NCBI GenBank assembly: GCA_004794785.1
Contig: SJOL01006393.1
Coordinates: 110,512 to 174,511, forward strand
DNA length: 64,000 nucleotides
Origin: Opisthorchis felineus
Lineage: Eukaryota > Platyhelminthes > Trematoda > Opisthorchiida > Opisthorchiidae
Direction of reading: 5' to 3'
Shown: in pieces, positions 12,280-23,660 of the stretch
How positions within the stretch are numbered: the stretch's first letter is position 1
How the letters are laid out: every line of letters begins with the position of its first letter
Notes under the pieces: model-generated
Seen by the model: only the letters and a program-made list of their open reading frames with translations
What the model was told of the DNA's origin: nothing
Database searches by the model: none
Program-made: the position numbers and the translations under genes

Positions 12280-13261
12280 TCCTCTCAGAGTTCCGCAATG
12301 TGCTATCCGTTGCAACACCTGGGTTAATGGCCCCATTCCACCAGATACCGATTTTTATGCATAGCTATCCACCACTACTTCCACAGATTATCGGCAAACA
12401 AAACTGTGTCAGCCCTAACAACTGTACAATATGTACGCAGATTTTACAGCTGAAGACGTGAAACAAAGAAGTTACGAAATATTAGCGGGAAATCAATAGA
12501 TTATCCTAGGATAAGGTGCACAAAGTATGTTCGTCCACAGACAAGTGGTGATATTTGTCATAATGGTTTTGATACACAATTTAGTTGTGACTAGGCAGAC
12601 GATAATACCATTGACACTTCAAATAGAATAAAACAGCAAATCCAGCTACTTTAGATACTAAAAATTGGCAACCTCCGCTGCGCCTCCTGTGAAAACCATT
12701 CCAACGAAAGCACTACCTGAAGTAATTCCTATCATTAATGATCACAGTTATGGTGATTCATGTCTCTAATACGACTAGAGCTCTCGTTCTTGAACAGTTA
12801 TTCAAGGATAAGCCTCCGAAATGATATCTTAAGTGTAACCAACGTTTGATTCAAGATGGCGCTGGTTCTGCTCAAAAAAGGGAAGCCAACCCAAGAAAAT
12901 TAAAACAGGAAGATAATTATTTGTTTTCTATGGCCCAACTCCAAACTCCTGACTTCAATACCTGAGCACTTAGCGAAAACCCCCTGTACCTCTTGAAGAA
13001 TGAGTAAAATTCTCATTAAGCCGAGTTTTTTAAAACCACCGCTTTAGACAGAAGTCTAGGTTGTGATACTACCGGGTTCTGAAAGAGGTCTTGGTTATTC
13101 TTTTACATTTGTTTTCCAGATTCACGTGTGTGAAATGCATTCGGAGCAGCTAAACTGCAGCTTCCACCTTTTACGGAGCTGAAACTTGGGTTTACTTTCT
13201 GTCAATAGAGAGTAAGTTTTGATAGTGAGTATTTTTACAAACCCAGTGGCATGTATAGTAC
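12280..13261. other. No supportable gene
   Basis: AT-rich sequence. A strong plus-strand acceptor ends at 13122, but all three frames after it close before a usable donor. Confidence 0.45.
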
Positions 13262-13358
13262 TGGTAAGCGCAAGTAATATTGCTACAAACTCAATGGATT
13301 CTACTACACAGTACGAAGTCAGTTTGAAATCAATATCTATAGAATATCTGTGAAATGT
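13262..13358 (-). CDS. Candidate internal exon (pairs with 13534-13671)
   Basis: The minus-strand acceptor at 13359-13360 follows a mixed pyrimidine tract. The frame is open in phase 0 and reads TFHRYSIDIDFKLTSYCVVE and on through a hydrophobic stretch IEFVAILLALT to a GTACTA donor at 13261. The phase-0 start matches the phase-0 end of the candidate exon upstream on this strand (13534-13671). Product unknown. The hydrophobic segment is short for a membrane span. Confidence 0.3.
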
Positions 13359-13533
13359 CTGCGAGAGTGTCGCAGCATTCAACACCAACAAGAATGGACA
13401 AAACAAACGTGAAACTTTGCCGTCGAAGGCCTTGAGAATCAACACAATAAAAATCGATCCCCAAATTCACAGTTCCATCAAAAAAAGAAAACGCCGGGGC
13501 AACTTAATAAGCATATACGAACTTAACTAATAC

Positions 13534-13671
13534 TTGGTAATAAAATTTCACACTACTCGAGTTAAGTGTACTAAACGTATTCTTAATGCGTTCAGCAAAG
13601 TTTGGAAAAAATTGACAAGTTTTATCGAGTGTAAACTGGTTTTGTTTAGCCAAGAGGACTGAATGCCATTG
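13534..13671 (-). CDS. Candidate 138-nt internal exon, phase 0-0
   Basis: A strong minus-strand acceptor (pyrimidine-rich, then GCAACAG, at 13672-13673) opens a frame of exactly 46 codons starting QWHSVLLAKQNQFTLDK and containing PNFAERIKNTFSTL, closed by a GTATTA donor. It is phase-compatible with the next minus-strand candidate at 13262-13358. I recognise no domain. Two adjacent candidates agreeing in phase raise support above a single open frame, but chance cannot be excluded. Confidence 0.35.
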
Positions 13672-13699
13672 CTGTTGCAGATATGGAAACAATTAAATT

Positions 13700-15503
13700 T
13701 TTTTGTTAATAGTTGCTTTGTGAATCGAAATGCCCAATGAATCACTTTGACAAGTTGTGCTCTTTAAATGTGCGTAACTTCTCATGCCACTTTAAAAGCA
13801 ACTTAATCGGCGGACGATTTATGTTAAAAATTGATTTAAACTAGTATCTGTTGACATGCTGCACGAGGATGATTATCTTTGCTCCCAAAATGGCCGCAAA
13901 AAACAGCGTATTTGGAACAGCCCGTAGTAGTTTTATGTGATTTGGCCCTGTAGCATACTGAGCACCATTCGATCACTCGACAACAGGGCGTAATGCGATG
14001 GAGTATCAAAGACCCCCAAAACTGCACGTATAAGCTTCACTTTAAGAAAAAGGATCCTGGAACTGAATATACACCACTATCAAGCAACTAGCAAGACTGT
14101 GTACATTTCGTGAACGCAACGAAACATCGTTATGAAAAATGCATTTAACCCGGAAGAGGGTTTAAAAGTTCTACCGGTTAATTTATTATGAATATGCGGT
14201 GAAATCCTGTGGCATTCAAGAAAATTAGTATTTTTAATAATGTGATAACAAATCAGAACTTTATGGAGGAAAAGCAACTACACTTGCAAACTGACTGTCA
14301 AAAACCTGATAGATGTATGTGAATTTACTTTTAAAAGCATCGCGTGAATTTTAGCAGTGTAGCTAAACCAAATAGCAGTTTAGTTTAAAATGTTGTCACC
14401 CCTCTCACGAAAAGGACTATTTTCAATCAATAAGTTTACGATTTATTGGCCGTTCCATTCTGGGGTTGTTAGAAGATCTTATGTCAAGGGAACGATCCTT
14501 TAAAGTATCATCTATAATGGCGGCAACCGCGGTGTCAAGTCTTCAGACAATATTAGATTCCACAAGAAATGTTGTTCTGGACTCTAACAAAAAATGGCCA
14601 CTCTTTAATAGCTGAAATTCATTTCTCAGATTTTACTTTAACGGGCATCAACAGCCCCAAGAATGGAGCTTTTTTCTCTTTATTACAATATCTCTGTGAA
14701 TTTCCTGAATTCAGTTTTCAAGTTTGCTGCTTTCCAACGCCATATATTGACTGAGTAACTAGTATGCGGTTTTATAATTTTATTTTCAAACTTGCTTAGT
14801 TTTTACCAGGTAGATTGCTACCTGGCTCATATTTACGCATTACATTCTCTGTCATCTTAACTATCACACTTCTGTCAAAGAAAATGCATTTCTTATCACC
14901 AATCCCACAAACGACAGTCGTGTTTGCTCTAACAAAGAAACTCAGCGGGATCCTAAAACAGCTCGTTTAAAATGATGCCCCTTATTGCAACATTTTTACC
15001 CAGAATATTTCCATACAATATTAATAGTGCAGAATAAAACCAAAGTATGTTCTGTGAAACGACACGTTCATTGTTAACGGTGCAGGTACTACAGACCTTG
15101 TTTAGTAGTCCTCGTATTTACTATTTATGTCGTTGAGATCTGTGTCTAGTGTGTCGGCTGGATTTATTGAGGTTGGAAGGTGCACCCTTTATATCGTTCG
15201 TGTGGACGTGGTTGGCTCCCTTGACGGCCGATTGACTGATCAAATTTAGCTGGTACGCATGTTGGTGTACGGAAGTCGAATCGACAGATGTAAGGTTAAA
15301 ACTACCCATAAAACGGGTATACAAACAAACTGGGTTTGGAAGAGTAAATCCTTCGTGCAGTGATGGATAGCCAAAATATTCAACCAAATACCGCGCTGCA
15401 GGTGATGCAACACAACATGTAGACGTATGGACCGGAGTGCGCGAGGCTGAAGTACAGATAAGTCCCACGGAATTTTATTGCGGTCGTTGCCGACAAGGGA
15501 AAG
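13700..15503. other. No confident gene
   Basis: Chance-length frames on both strands. Minus 13836-14027 has an alternative frame that would encode a short hydrophobic C-terminus after an acceptor, but it lacks a partner exon. Confidence 0.4.
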
Positions 15504-15533
15504 TATATACATACATATATATATATATATATA
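15504..15533. repeat. TA microsatellite
   Basis: TA/CA dinucleotide run, with about ten uninterrupted TA units at its core. Confidence 0.95.
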
Positions 15534-17281
15534 CCAGATCAAAAGCTGGCACCTTGAGGTGGTTGGAAGGCTACATTGCCACAATGGTCCTTCAAGACAC
15601 ACCAGCACAAAGTTTGTTCTCTAGGATTTTTTCGTGCTTGGAAGGCTTACAGAGAGCAACCAGACAACGTTCAACGACTAATGTAGTACGAGGCATTCAG
15701 AAATTAAATCGTACTATTCGTTACGATTATATATTTATTCTCTGGAAGAATGATGGGTCATCAAAAGTTTGTTGCGGAAATCGCACACTCTGATCACCTA
15801 GTGGCTGGCCATGACCATTGACTGTTATATAATATGGCCAAAGTACCTGTGAAAGTTGAGAGCCTGGTGCGGCGCCAAACGCACCTACTGTGCGCAACAG
15901 CACTAGGAGTCAAGCATTTGTGATATACAACTTACATCTTCGGGATAAGTCAAACGTCCTCTCCAGGTGTTAGAAACCGTAAGTTGTCTTAAGACAGAAG
16001 AGTCTGCCGTCCAAGCAAAGGGTCAGAAACAGTCGAAAGGTACTAAAGGTTTAAACACTGCAGCAGTTAGTCACCACAAACAGAGTAGGGTAAAGGTCCG
16101 ACAACTTCGATCCAGTGTCTGGAACGTTTGAACCATTCTTGACAGGGATGGAGGGGGTTGACACACTATTGCATCGGTATAGCTGGTCTAAGGAAAATTT
16201 GGTTGGCCAATCAGGGAAGATTATAAGAAGCTGGATACACATTTTACTAGTCTAGAGCCTTACAAGATCGCCGTCGGAAACATGCAGTCGAATTCGCAAT
16301 GGCTTATCGTATGAATGAAGGAATATTGGATGAACCACACTACATCAGTCCGAGTTTATTGGCTATCCCGCTTCGTTTGTCAGAAGGACATTTTGCCACT
16401 TTTTTCAGTGTGTTTCCTTCTACAGTGTCTAACCCAGAAAGCGAATGGGAAGAATTCTACGGGCGATTATCAACTGTCACAGCACACGGTCTGAATGCCC
16501 TGACCAGCTGCAAAAATTAGACATAGTAAGGGATAATTGGACTGCTTGGAAGTGAAGCTATAAACATGCTCCATCCGCAGAACGTCAGTTTAAAGAATAC
16601 CAGCAAATATTAAGAAGCAATCTGATGTGTCACTAGACAGATCCTCAGCTGCATGTCAGCCGGTTAATTATGGACAGAGTCAACTGCTAAGAGAAATCAA
16701 GTAAAAACCAAGTGGTAACTTTAAGAATTTTTAACCGCTGGTTAGCAATCTAGTTGTATGATGGTCAGAGCTATACGCTGAACCACACGGGTTTAGTAAC
16801 TAGGGCGTAGCCACGCGTTTAGGAATGAAATGGAATTCAGTTTTACCACTTCGACCTTCTCGGATTAGTTTTAGACCACTTACAACTTTAACCCCAAATC
16901 TTCACACCATTTGGAAACTTATCTCCACTTTTCACAATACGCACAACAACAGGCCGGGATTGTGAGGACAGTGGGTACAGCAAGTGACCTTTTCGTCACC
17001 CATTACACGATGTATGTCAAGAAGACCAATTAAGACCATGTAAGAAGACTAAACTTAATGTTGTGGTATCTCAAGTGGCTGATTTTAAACAGGTTATAGA
17101 GAGTCATCTAAAATTCGTTGTAAAAGGCATCCAAAAACAACCTCTGCAACGTGTATGTATTGTTCGAAAAGCAACCGCCAAAAATGCTAAGTGATATAAA
17201 AAGAAGCTTCAGGTTCGGTAGTTAACTTACGACGTTCCTTAATTTCGAACTAGAAGAGCATAGCCTCGACTTTGACTCCAG
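15534..17281. other. No confident gene
   Basis: Contains an open plus frame at 16299-16520 beginning with ATG, but its possible donor does not agree in phase with the exon candidate at 17282. Left unassigned. Confidence 0.35.
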
Positions 17282-17471
17282 TAGATGTGTTCTGATGCGC
17301 CCGAAGGAACTTAGGCTAAGCAAAAATTTACCGAGTCATATGATACTTAACTTATGGTCTATCCTGGAAACGATTTCCAATGCGATTTGCCCTTCTGCCC
17401 AGAAGCTTGACGAAACAACTGTATCAGATGCATGTTGTTCAGTTATTTTGTTCAGCCAGTTATTTTTCAAG
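17282..17471 (+). CDS. Candidate internal exon of a helical protein
   Basis: The acceptor ends at 17281 after CTTTGACTCCAG, and the open frame (1 + 63 codons) ends at AAG|GTGTTT in phase 0. The product includes MRPKELRLSKNLPSH and LNLWSILETISNAICPSAQ, with amphipathic-helix spacing as in helical-repeat proteins, but no family can be named. The next plus-strand candidate (17871-18095) starts in the required phase 0. Together they would form the C-terminal end of a gene entering from the left. Support is splice signals and phase agreement only. Confidence 0.4.
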
Positions 17472-17870
17472 GTGTTTTACTGAACTATCTGCAATCTCAT
17501 AGGCAGCGCGTTATGCCAAGTCAATAAACCAATTTCCGTTCACAGTCTAAATCATCTGTTTAATACCTGCCATTTTTCTTGTCATGTAGCTTCTTATTAT
17601 CCGTGAAATCAAAACACCACCAACGTAAAAGGCAATTTGCTATTTTTCTGTCCAAAAGAACAACAGCCTATCAACCTAAATTTGCAGCGTAAGTTTGACC
17701 CCATGCTCTAAAACACAGAAGACAAATTTTGTCTTTGTGCTGGTTAGCACACTATGGGGTAAGAAAGCACTGCGAACTGGTTTTGAATGATAAGCCATAA
17801 GCTATTATCCAAGCTTTTATACCTAGTAGTACCACATCTCTAATAGTAGTATGGAACAAGTTTGCCACAG

Positions 17871-18095
17871 TTTGATTTATATTACTTTCTTCGTGGTTTC
17901 GAAACTTCTCTCGATATTTTAAAGGCACCTCGGTTTGCCGTATCAACCGGCAAGACGTTCAAGTCTCACGTATGTACAAAAGTGATACTAACGGAAAGTG
18001 TGACAGAGTTTGATAAATGTTTGGATGCAGCGTTAAATAAAGAAAAAAAGAGTCTGTCGTGCTATCTTCAAACCATATTAGATTTCTTCATTTAA
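17871..18095 (+). CDS. Candidate terminal exon of the same gene
   Basis: Begins in phase 0 after TTTGCCACAG (17861-17870), matching the phase-0 end of 17282-17471. It reads FDLYYFLRGFETSLDILKAP, later TEFDKCLDAALNKEKKSL and ends ILDFFI with a TAA at 18093-18095. An internal GTATGT at 17970 could instead make a 99-nt symmetric exon. Helical, charged composition; family unknown. Confidence 0.4.
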   Translation, partial: FDLYYFLRGFETSLDILKAPRFAVSTGKTFKSHVCTKVILTESVTEFDKCLDAALNKEKKSLSCYLQTILDFFI

Positions 18096-18099
18096 CCGA

Positions 18100-19023
18100 G
18101 GGATTTAGCACCCTAGTGGTCACATTACCAAATGTTTAGAAGCCAGTTTAGGTATACATCCTGTTGATTTTTACCTACCCCGTTGAAATTTCGCCATCTT
18201 ATCCGCAAATCAGTTTGCTCCGTGGAGGTTTCAGCCACCGATGTAGCTCGATTTATGGTCGGACGCATTTAATTGACCGTAGTTGCATAGGAAATTTAGA
18301 CAAACTTGAGAGAGCATTTTTCGCAGAGGAAGAGTATACTTTTTGTTGATCCTCAGAGTTTTTTCATCGATTTGGTCCGTTTTAGAAGAGCCTACCCCTC
18401 ATATGGGAGGAATGCAGGTTGATCCTTTTATGCGGCCATTAGTTATTTTGAAACAAAACTTTCCCACAAGTCGACTGCTGCTCAGACTAGATCCAGCTCC
18501 GTGTTTTCTGGTGTTTAGAAGCCAGAACCACGGTGTAAATAAAGCCGTTTCCACGAGCAACTCGGCCTTTTCATTCAGAATAACTGGGTTTCAAAATGCT
18601 AGCTGAGGAAAGAAACAGCTAAACAGCGATGTTTGCCAATGTGTTCTAATGGAAGCAATAGGTGAAAAATTTAGATAAAAATTAATCAAAAATTGTTTGG
18701 AAAAATATCCCAGAAGAAATAGAGGGGTAGATTGGAGCCGACAATAGACCATAGTTAGGTGCTAAAAGGGAAGCACATTTGCATTGCTGCAGAAGAGGAA
18801 AAGTTGTTGGAAGTCGCTTGTTGTTATTCATGTTTAGATGGCAAATCCAGGGATTGGATAAGATGCAGCGAGATATTAGTAAACTTCGGCTGAACAGAAA
18901 TCTTTAGCCGATGCGACTACTCTGACCAACTTAGATTGACTGAACCACTGAACACTGTGCACAGCTCGTGAAGCACATACACTGTCTAGTGTTAGTTATT
19001 GTACTTAGTATGAGTCATGGTGT
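18100..19023. other. No confident gene
   Basis: Plus frames at 18164-18349 and 18343-18606 could be joined by a short intron ending TTTTAG at about 18386, but the phases do not fit, so no exon is called. Confidence 0.35.
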
Positions 19024-19198
19024 TCACCGTAAATCTATGGGAGCAAGGACAGTGACTGAGTACATAGAGGTCTGTTCAGTTAGATAGGTTGGCCTCGGTA
19101 TGATAGTATTTAACTTTTTCGACGCACTCGACAGTGTAACGTACTGGTACAGTTTACTGATTTCTCGAGGCTTCTGCATAATGAAGCGTCTCGCATCA
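19024..19198 (-). CDS. Candidate terminal exon
   Basis: The minus-strand acceptor GTTGCACAG (19199-19200) opens a frame reading DARRFIMQKPREISKLYQY and ending VTVLAPIDLR with a stop at 19026-19024. The acceptor lacks a strong pyrimidine tract. The other minus-strand candidates at 19.9-21.5 kb could belong to the same transcription unit, but phases cannot all be reconciled. Function unknown. Confidence 0.25.
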
Positions 19199-19767
19199 CT
19201 GTGCAACGTGCTTCAATGTTTACATGAGTTGAATGAAGCCATCCGAAATGGCTGGCGGTATACCAACAACTGTTCTTGAGCAGCAGCGTCGAGTGCGCCT
19301 CCTAATCAGCTTAATCACAACATAGGACTTAAGACAGAAACAAGCGGGAATGGAGCTTTGATTCAGCTAGACTTACAGATCACGTTGTCTCTAGCAACAC
19401 TGACTACTTCTGAGGTTCAGTTTTATGTCCTGAATGAAAACTGCGTAGCAAGCCCCTTTGCAGAATTGTATTAAACGCAATAAGCGTTGTGCAATCCTTC
19501 GTGAATAGTACTGAATCAATTGATCAAAACTATATTTGTATGCTTCGAATTCTTAGGTTATCACTTTATCTTAGTTCTTATCTTGGAGTTGCAGTAAACG
19601 TCTTGGATAAATTGACTAACACAAGGAAAAGGACTGTGATGTTCCAAATGCCACGTTCTGAAAATGATATGAATACACTTTATGCACAACATTCAGACCC
19701 AGACAGATGAGCACCTTCCACCGAGAGATACTACCATTCTTTTTATATACAAGTTGAGGGAGTTTTT

Positions 19768-19845
19768 TTAAAAAAAAAAATAAAAAATACAAAAAAACAA
19801 AAGAAAACAACAAAAAAAAAAAAAAAATTTAAAAAAAAAAATTTT
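19768..19845 (+). repeat. A-rich tract
   Basis: About 78 bases that are nearly all A on the plus strand, broken by single T, C and G bases, ending in an AT block. It could be an old poly(A) tail of a retroposed transcript from the left (a frame ends at 19710 and AATAAA-like sequence occurs in the tract), or a low-complexity expansion. No target-site duplication was identified. Confidence 0.8.
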
Positions 19846-19938
19846 GGCACAGTATCGTGTCGTAAACCCAATAGGAACATTTATGGCATTTGTGTGGTAG
19901 TGGACAATCGATAGATGGCCAGATTTGCGTCCGATCTG

Positions 19939-20060
19939 TCATTCTTCAGGATTATACAAGTAACTGACACGTCTTCGGAGTGAACTTGGGAGTTGTGGAG
20001 TCACGTCTTGCAGATACGTCCACGGGTTTTTTAATGACTGTGTTTGAAAGAACCTGGTAT
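19939..20060 (-). CDS. Candidate terminal exon
   Basis: The minus acceptor TTCGCGCAG (20061-20062) opens a frame with RFFQTQSLKNPWTYLQDV and PSSLRRRVSYLYNPEE before a stop at 19941-19939. A GTATAA donor just before the stop would make it internal. No family recognised. Confidence 0.25.
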
Positions 20061-20546
20061 CTGCGCGAACATAGGGGCCACAACTATCTAGTTGACCCGA
20101 TTTGGTTGGTGGGAGACATTGGCTAGAATCGGGCACATCACTTTAGTCTTTTGGTTATCATTTGCGACTGAGCACACTGATAATCTTCAAGTCTGATCCG
20201 TTCATAATTCCCTTCATAATTCCTGAAGCAGTGATTATGTAGGGTCTTTTCGGATAGCTTATCTAGACTGCGATATTCCAGAGGTCAGAGGTTTAGTGTA
20301 CATGCACAATTTCATAGTGTTTCCCCCTTTACGTTAACAAACTTACTGCGAGTGCATTGTTCGATTTGCTCGCAAATGTTAGGTGCATCGTCCGGAGCTT
20401 CCTAACGCAACTTCCTTAGCAGCTATGAACTCACTGAACGAGTGAGAACAGAACAGGATTTTTCAGGTTGTCGGAGGTGGAAGCTTCTAGGTTGTAAAAA
20501 CAAGCAGAGACGACTGGCTGACTGAGAATTTATCGGCAAAGATTAC

Positions 20547-20677
20547 CAGCAGCCAAGCAATAGAATGTACTGGAAGTTCTTTTGAACTGTCGTGCTTTCC
20601 TTCTTCTAATACCTCATTCGAAATAGCGGGTAGTACACAGTTCACACACGACTCGAATGAGCTTCGTGATTTTGGGT
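20547..20677 (-). CDS. Candidate internal exon
   Basis: A T/G-rich tract and TTTACAG (20678-20679) on the minus strand form a strong acceptor. The open frame reads RSSFESCVNCVLPAISNEVL, then GKHDSSKELPVHSIAWLL, and meets CTG|GTAATC at 20547. Without that donor the frame runs to a stop at 20487. Exon-like acidic/serine-rich composition, but no domain. The acceptor tract contains a short GT/CA repeat, which may mimic a pyrimidine tract. Confidence 0.35.
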
Positions 20678-21302
20678 CTGTAAACACACACACACGAATA
20701 TTATGGTGTGACCAATATTGTGCGCAACATAGTGAAAACCATCCGCAAATTGTAGCCATACTTCAGTTGAATCGGTTTGGTCTTTTTTCTAAATTTTGGT
20801 GTGGATGACTGCATGTATCGAAATTCGAGGGCAATTCTGCGTCATACTTCATCGACTGATAAGCGGTAATTAATTCCAGTAAAAATGATACTTGGAGTTT
20901 TTGGTTTTGGAAATAGATTTTGGTGCAAAAGGTGAACAAGTGGTATTCTCCTGAAGATCTCAGAGGGACGGAAGATTTTCCGGGTCGTCAGATCATTTGC
21001 TTTTAAGAACGGTTGTAATATAACTAATTAAAGGAACTTAAAACTCCATGTGAAGGCACTAGAGTGTTTCACTTGTACAGTATAATTCTCAGTTTTGAAT
21101 AGAACCACTGCCTTTACAGGCTTCGTTAAAATGGTATGCCCTAAGCCGCGCGCCACGTGAGTTTTTTCCAAAAACACTGTTATGATCAGTTCAATGTAGC
21201 TGATCCATTTTTATCGACATTTTACACTGCATACTGAAAAAATCGAAACACTAACAAGGTCAACTTAGGTGTCTCGATCAGTGGGCTACAACAAACAGCT
21301 AC

Positions 21303-21455
21303 ATAAATTGTTGATCGATCTGTGGTAATAAGAGACTCAAGCGAGACGTCTTCATTGTCTCCAAGCAGTGGCCTCGGGGGCACAGAATCAGCGATTATGG
21401 GCTGGTCGAATGGGGATTCCACCAAACTGGAATGGTGGCCAGGCATAAATCCGAA
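21303..21455 (-). CDS. Candidate internal exon
   Basis: The minus-strand acceptor (pyrimidine-rich CCCCTCACCTGTGTAACACAG, read at 21476-21456) opens a frame with LVESPFDQPIIADSVPPRPL and GDNEDVSLESLITTDRS. Proline- and acid-rich, as in a disordered cytoplasmic region. A donor could be ATTTAT|GTAGCT at 21303, or TGTT|GTAGCC a little further on, which would agree in phase with 20547-20677. The plus strand also has an open frame here ending at ACACAG|GTGAGG, so the strand is not certain. Confidence 0.35.
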
Positions 21456-21812
21456 CTGTGTTACACAGGTGAGGGGAAACATTCGCAACAAACGATCAGT
21501 CTTAACATCGCATCGAAATGGCTCAGTAGTTTACTAATCCCCATAAACGACAGAATTCAAGTCTGACATTGCTAGTCTTCCAAAACGAACGCCCCTTATG
21601 CTACTCAAGGGGTACGCTGCTTTTCCATCTGAAGCAGTGGCATGTCTGTTTCGTCTGTCTCTATGTAGGAAAAATTACTTATAGCTGGAATGCTGGCGCC
21701 AAGAAAAGGGACGTTGAGGGAGGCTCTAGTGGTCAAAGTACGAAGGCATTCAGAAACGTGTAAGTGGGATGGAGCAAGCTCATCGGGTGATCCCAAGAAA
21801 GGAGTACGTTTT

Positions 21813-21927
21813 CTATGGAGGAAACTGTTGGTAGATCAGGTAGCGTAGATGGTCGTTGGCTTGTTCGCTGAGCTGGGCATTGCACTGCAATCAAATTGCC
21901 CAGCTCAGCGAACAAGCCAACGACCAC
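21813..21927 (+). mobile_element. Foldback element, short form, with target-site duplication
   Basis: A perfect 30-bp inverted repeat (21850-21879 and 21897-21926) with a 17-nt loop forms a long hairpin. It is preceded by a 37-base leader (CTATGGAGGAAACTG onward) that is about 85 percent alike in the copy at 33120. The flanks GGAGTACGTTTT (21801-21812) and GGAGTATGTTTA (21928-21939) match at 10 of 12 positions and look like a target-site duplication. The same two ends define the 33-kb copy, so this is a discrete mobile unit. This copy lacks the hammerhead-like centre seen at 33 and 60 kb, having lost the middle. No protein is encoded; mobilisation in trans is inferred. Confidence 0.8.
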
Positions 21928-22061
21928 GGAGTATGTTTATTAGGGTTATTACGACATATTACTGTTTTTGATTCCAGACTGCGGCACGAAAATGGGCTAT
22001 GTAATATTCCATCACGTATCTTCAACGATGTTTTCTCTTGAATAAGTACTTTGGAGTAACC

Positions 22062-22154
22062 TTGTTACCTGCCTTGGCTGGTCACCACAACTTGTGCAGT
22101 CTTCATCAGCTTATTGGGACTAGAGCTTCAGTTATTATTATTATTATTATTATT
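22062..22154 (-). repeat. Probable retroposon tail: conserved-looking segment plus TTA microsatellite
   Basis: A (TTA)7 tract at 22132-22154 adjoins a segment whose minus strand contains AGCTGATGAAGACTGCACAA followed by GTTGTGGTGACC. A short simple-repeat tail next to a compact unique segment is typical of non-LTR retroposons. The CTGATGA recalls a hammerhead core, but GACC stands where GAAA is required and stem II is poor. Assignment as a repeat rests on architecture and general resemblance, not on a second copy in this window. Confidence 0.4.
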
Positions 22155-22662
22155 CCCTGCATAATAAGACCTTTTGGTCGGTTCTATACCTGAAATGCCC
22201 TCTCTCACTGGATGTACTTTTGAAAGGCGTGTGAAGCACGTTCTGCAGTGCAGGAGAATGTTAAGAGCTAGCTCGCTTTTAGCCATGAACTAATGCAGAA
22301 CTTGCTCGAACTTGTAGAATGCCCAGCTATCTTTTCATTTCAATATGGTTCAACTAGTTCCCAAGTTTGACGAAACCTCCCAGCTACCATATACTGTATA
22401 CAATCCTCTGAAACCGACCTCAATAATCACCAGTTGTTTATTTGTGTTCACCACCCTAACCTAGGATGGCCGCAAATGGTTCCCTTCAAAAGGCTCCGCT
22501 TGCTAGGTTGAAAGTTTTTCATTGTTCACAGATCCATTTTGTATGCTTTATGATACATCTTACTATATTGCTTTTTGTTTTTGTATAGTGTATCTCCGTT
22601 TGTCCTGCATATCTGCGCAAAAGACCCCCACTGACACTTTCTTAAGCCTATCACGTTGCTAG

Positions 22663-22926
22663 AAGGGGCTTTCTGTGACCCTCGTTACTCAGCCCTAGCT
22701 GAACGATGGCTAAAATTAGCTAGCGATATGTGTGCCTCGAATACATCTCCTGAGTGGTGTGAGCTATTGGATGACTCTTTACATGCTCCGTGGGGCTCAG
22801 CTGTTCTGTTGTATCCACTTGAATTACCAGCCGTACGCCACCATTTGGACATGGTTTTAGGAGTTCCCCTGCTGTTCACTCTCCGGTCTCATTCCATCGG
22901 GTTTACACCAGGAAAAAAAGGCCTCA
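22663..22926 (+). CDS. Candidate internal exon of a helical protein
   Basis: Follows CACGTTGCTAG (AG at 22661-22662), with the frame open to CTCAG|GTGGAT at 22926. It includes PRYSALAERWLKLASDMCAS and SPEWCELLDDSLHAPWGSAV, leucine- and tryptophan-rich with helix-like spacing. I cannot name a family. The antisense frame is also open but has poorer composition. Upstream pyrimidine support is moderate. It might belong with the plus-strand candidates at 17.3-18.1 kb or 25.7 kb, but that is unproven. Confidence 0.35.
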
Positions 22927-23660
22927 GGTGGATACGCATACTGCTCAACGTAAATCGATGTGGCGTTGCCCATTGTATGCGGATGTTCATAGGCTTTTTC
23001 CCACATGACAGAGCAATCCGGAAAAGGATGCCAGCCCACTAATGTTGGAAAAGCTGTGTTGTCTTAAATGACCGTATAAGTTTTATCCAGTCACATTTAT
23101 CACATTGTTCTGTCAGGACTTTTTAACCTAGAACAGTTCTACCCTTGCGACCGTCAAGATGAAGACCGACGGCATTGTCCACTTGGTCGCAAACGGATCC
23201 GCTGAAATCGTTATACTGACAACCTTATCGCATTTCGCTTCCGTAAACTGCATTTAATTACAGGCGATGGGTTATAAGGCATTCCCGAATTTTGAACAAT
23301 GTTCAAATTATAGCGTTAGTGTGACAGTACCTCATTTGATGCCATTGACGGTAATGTCGAAGGGGCATGACAAAGTGTGAATGCGTCTCACCATTGGGTA
23401 TTTTTTGGTCTTTTCAACTGAGCCGTCCAAATATCTGGTGGTCTTCGTAGCGTCTTGAGTGATATAGAGAAGTTACTCAAATTTCCAAGTTCAATCGGTT
23501 TGTAGAGATGCGCGTCATTTATTTTGATGCCTTAGGAAATTAAAGAATAGCACGGATCATAAGAAGACGCCTAGTCGTTGTTCAAATGTATTTTTGCTGT
23601 TTGTCTTAATTTCGAGCCCATCCATTCTTCCTAGGTTCGCGTCCGAATAGGCTTTGATAG

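Noticed and set aside
18164..18606. Two exons joined by a 50-nt intron
   Set aside because: Individual frames look exon-like, but the available donors and acceptor do not agree in phase, or create a stop.
20190..20225. Tandem TTCATAATTCC pair
   Set aside because: Two short units only; trivial duplication.
22084..22125. Hammerhead reading of CTGATGAAGACTGCAC on the minus strand
   Set aside because: The required GAAA is GACC and no stable stem II forms between the boxes.
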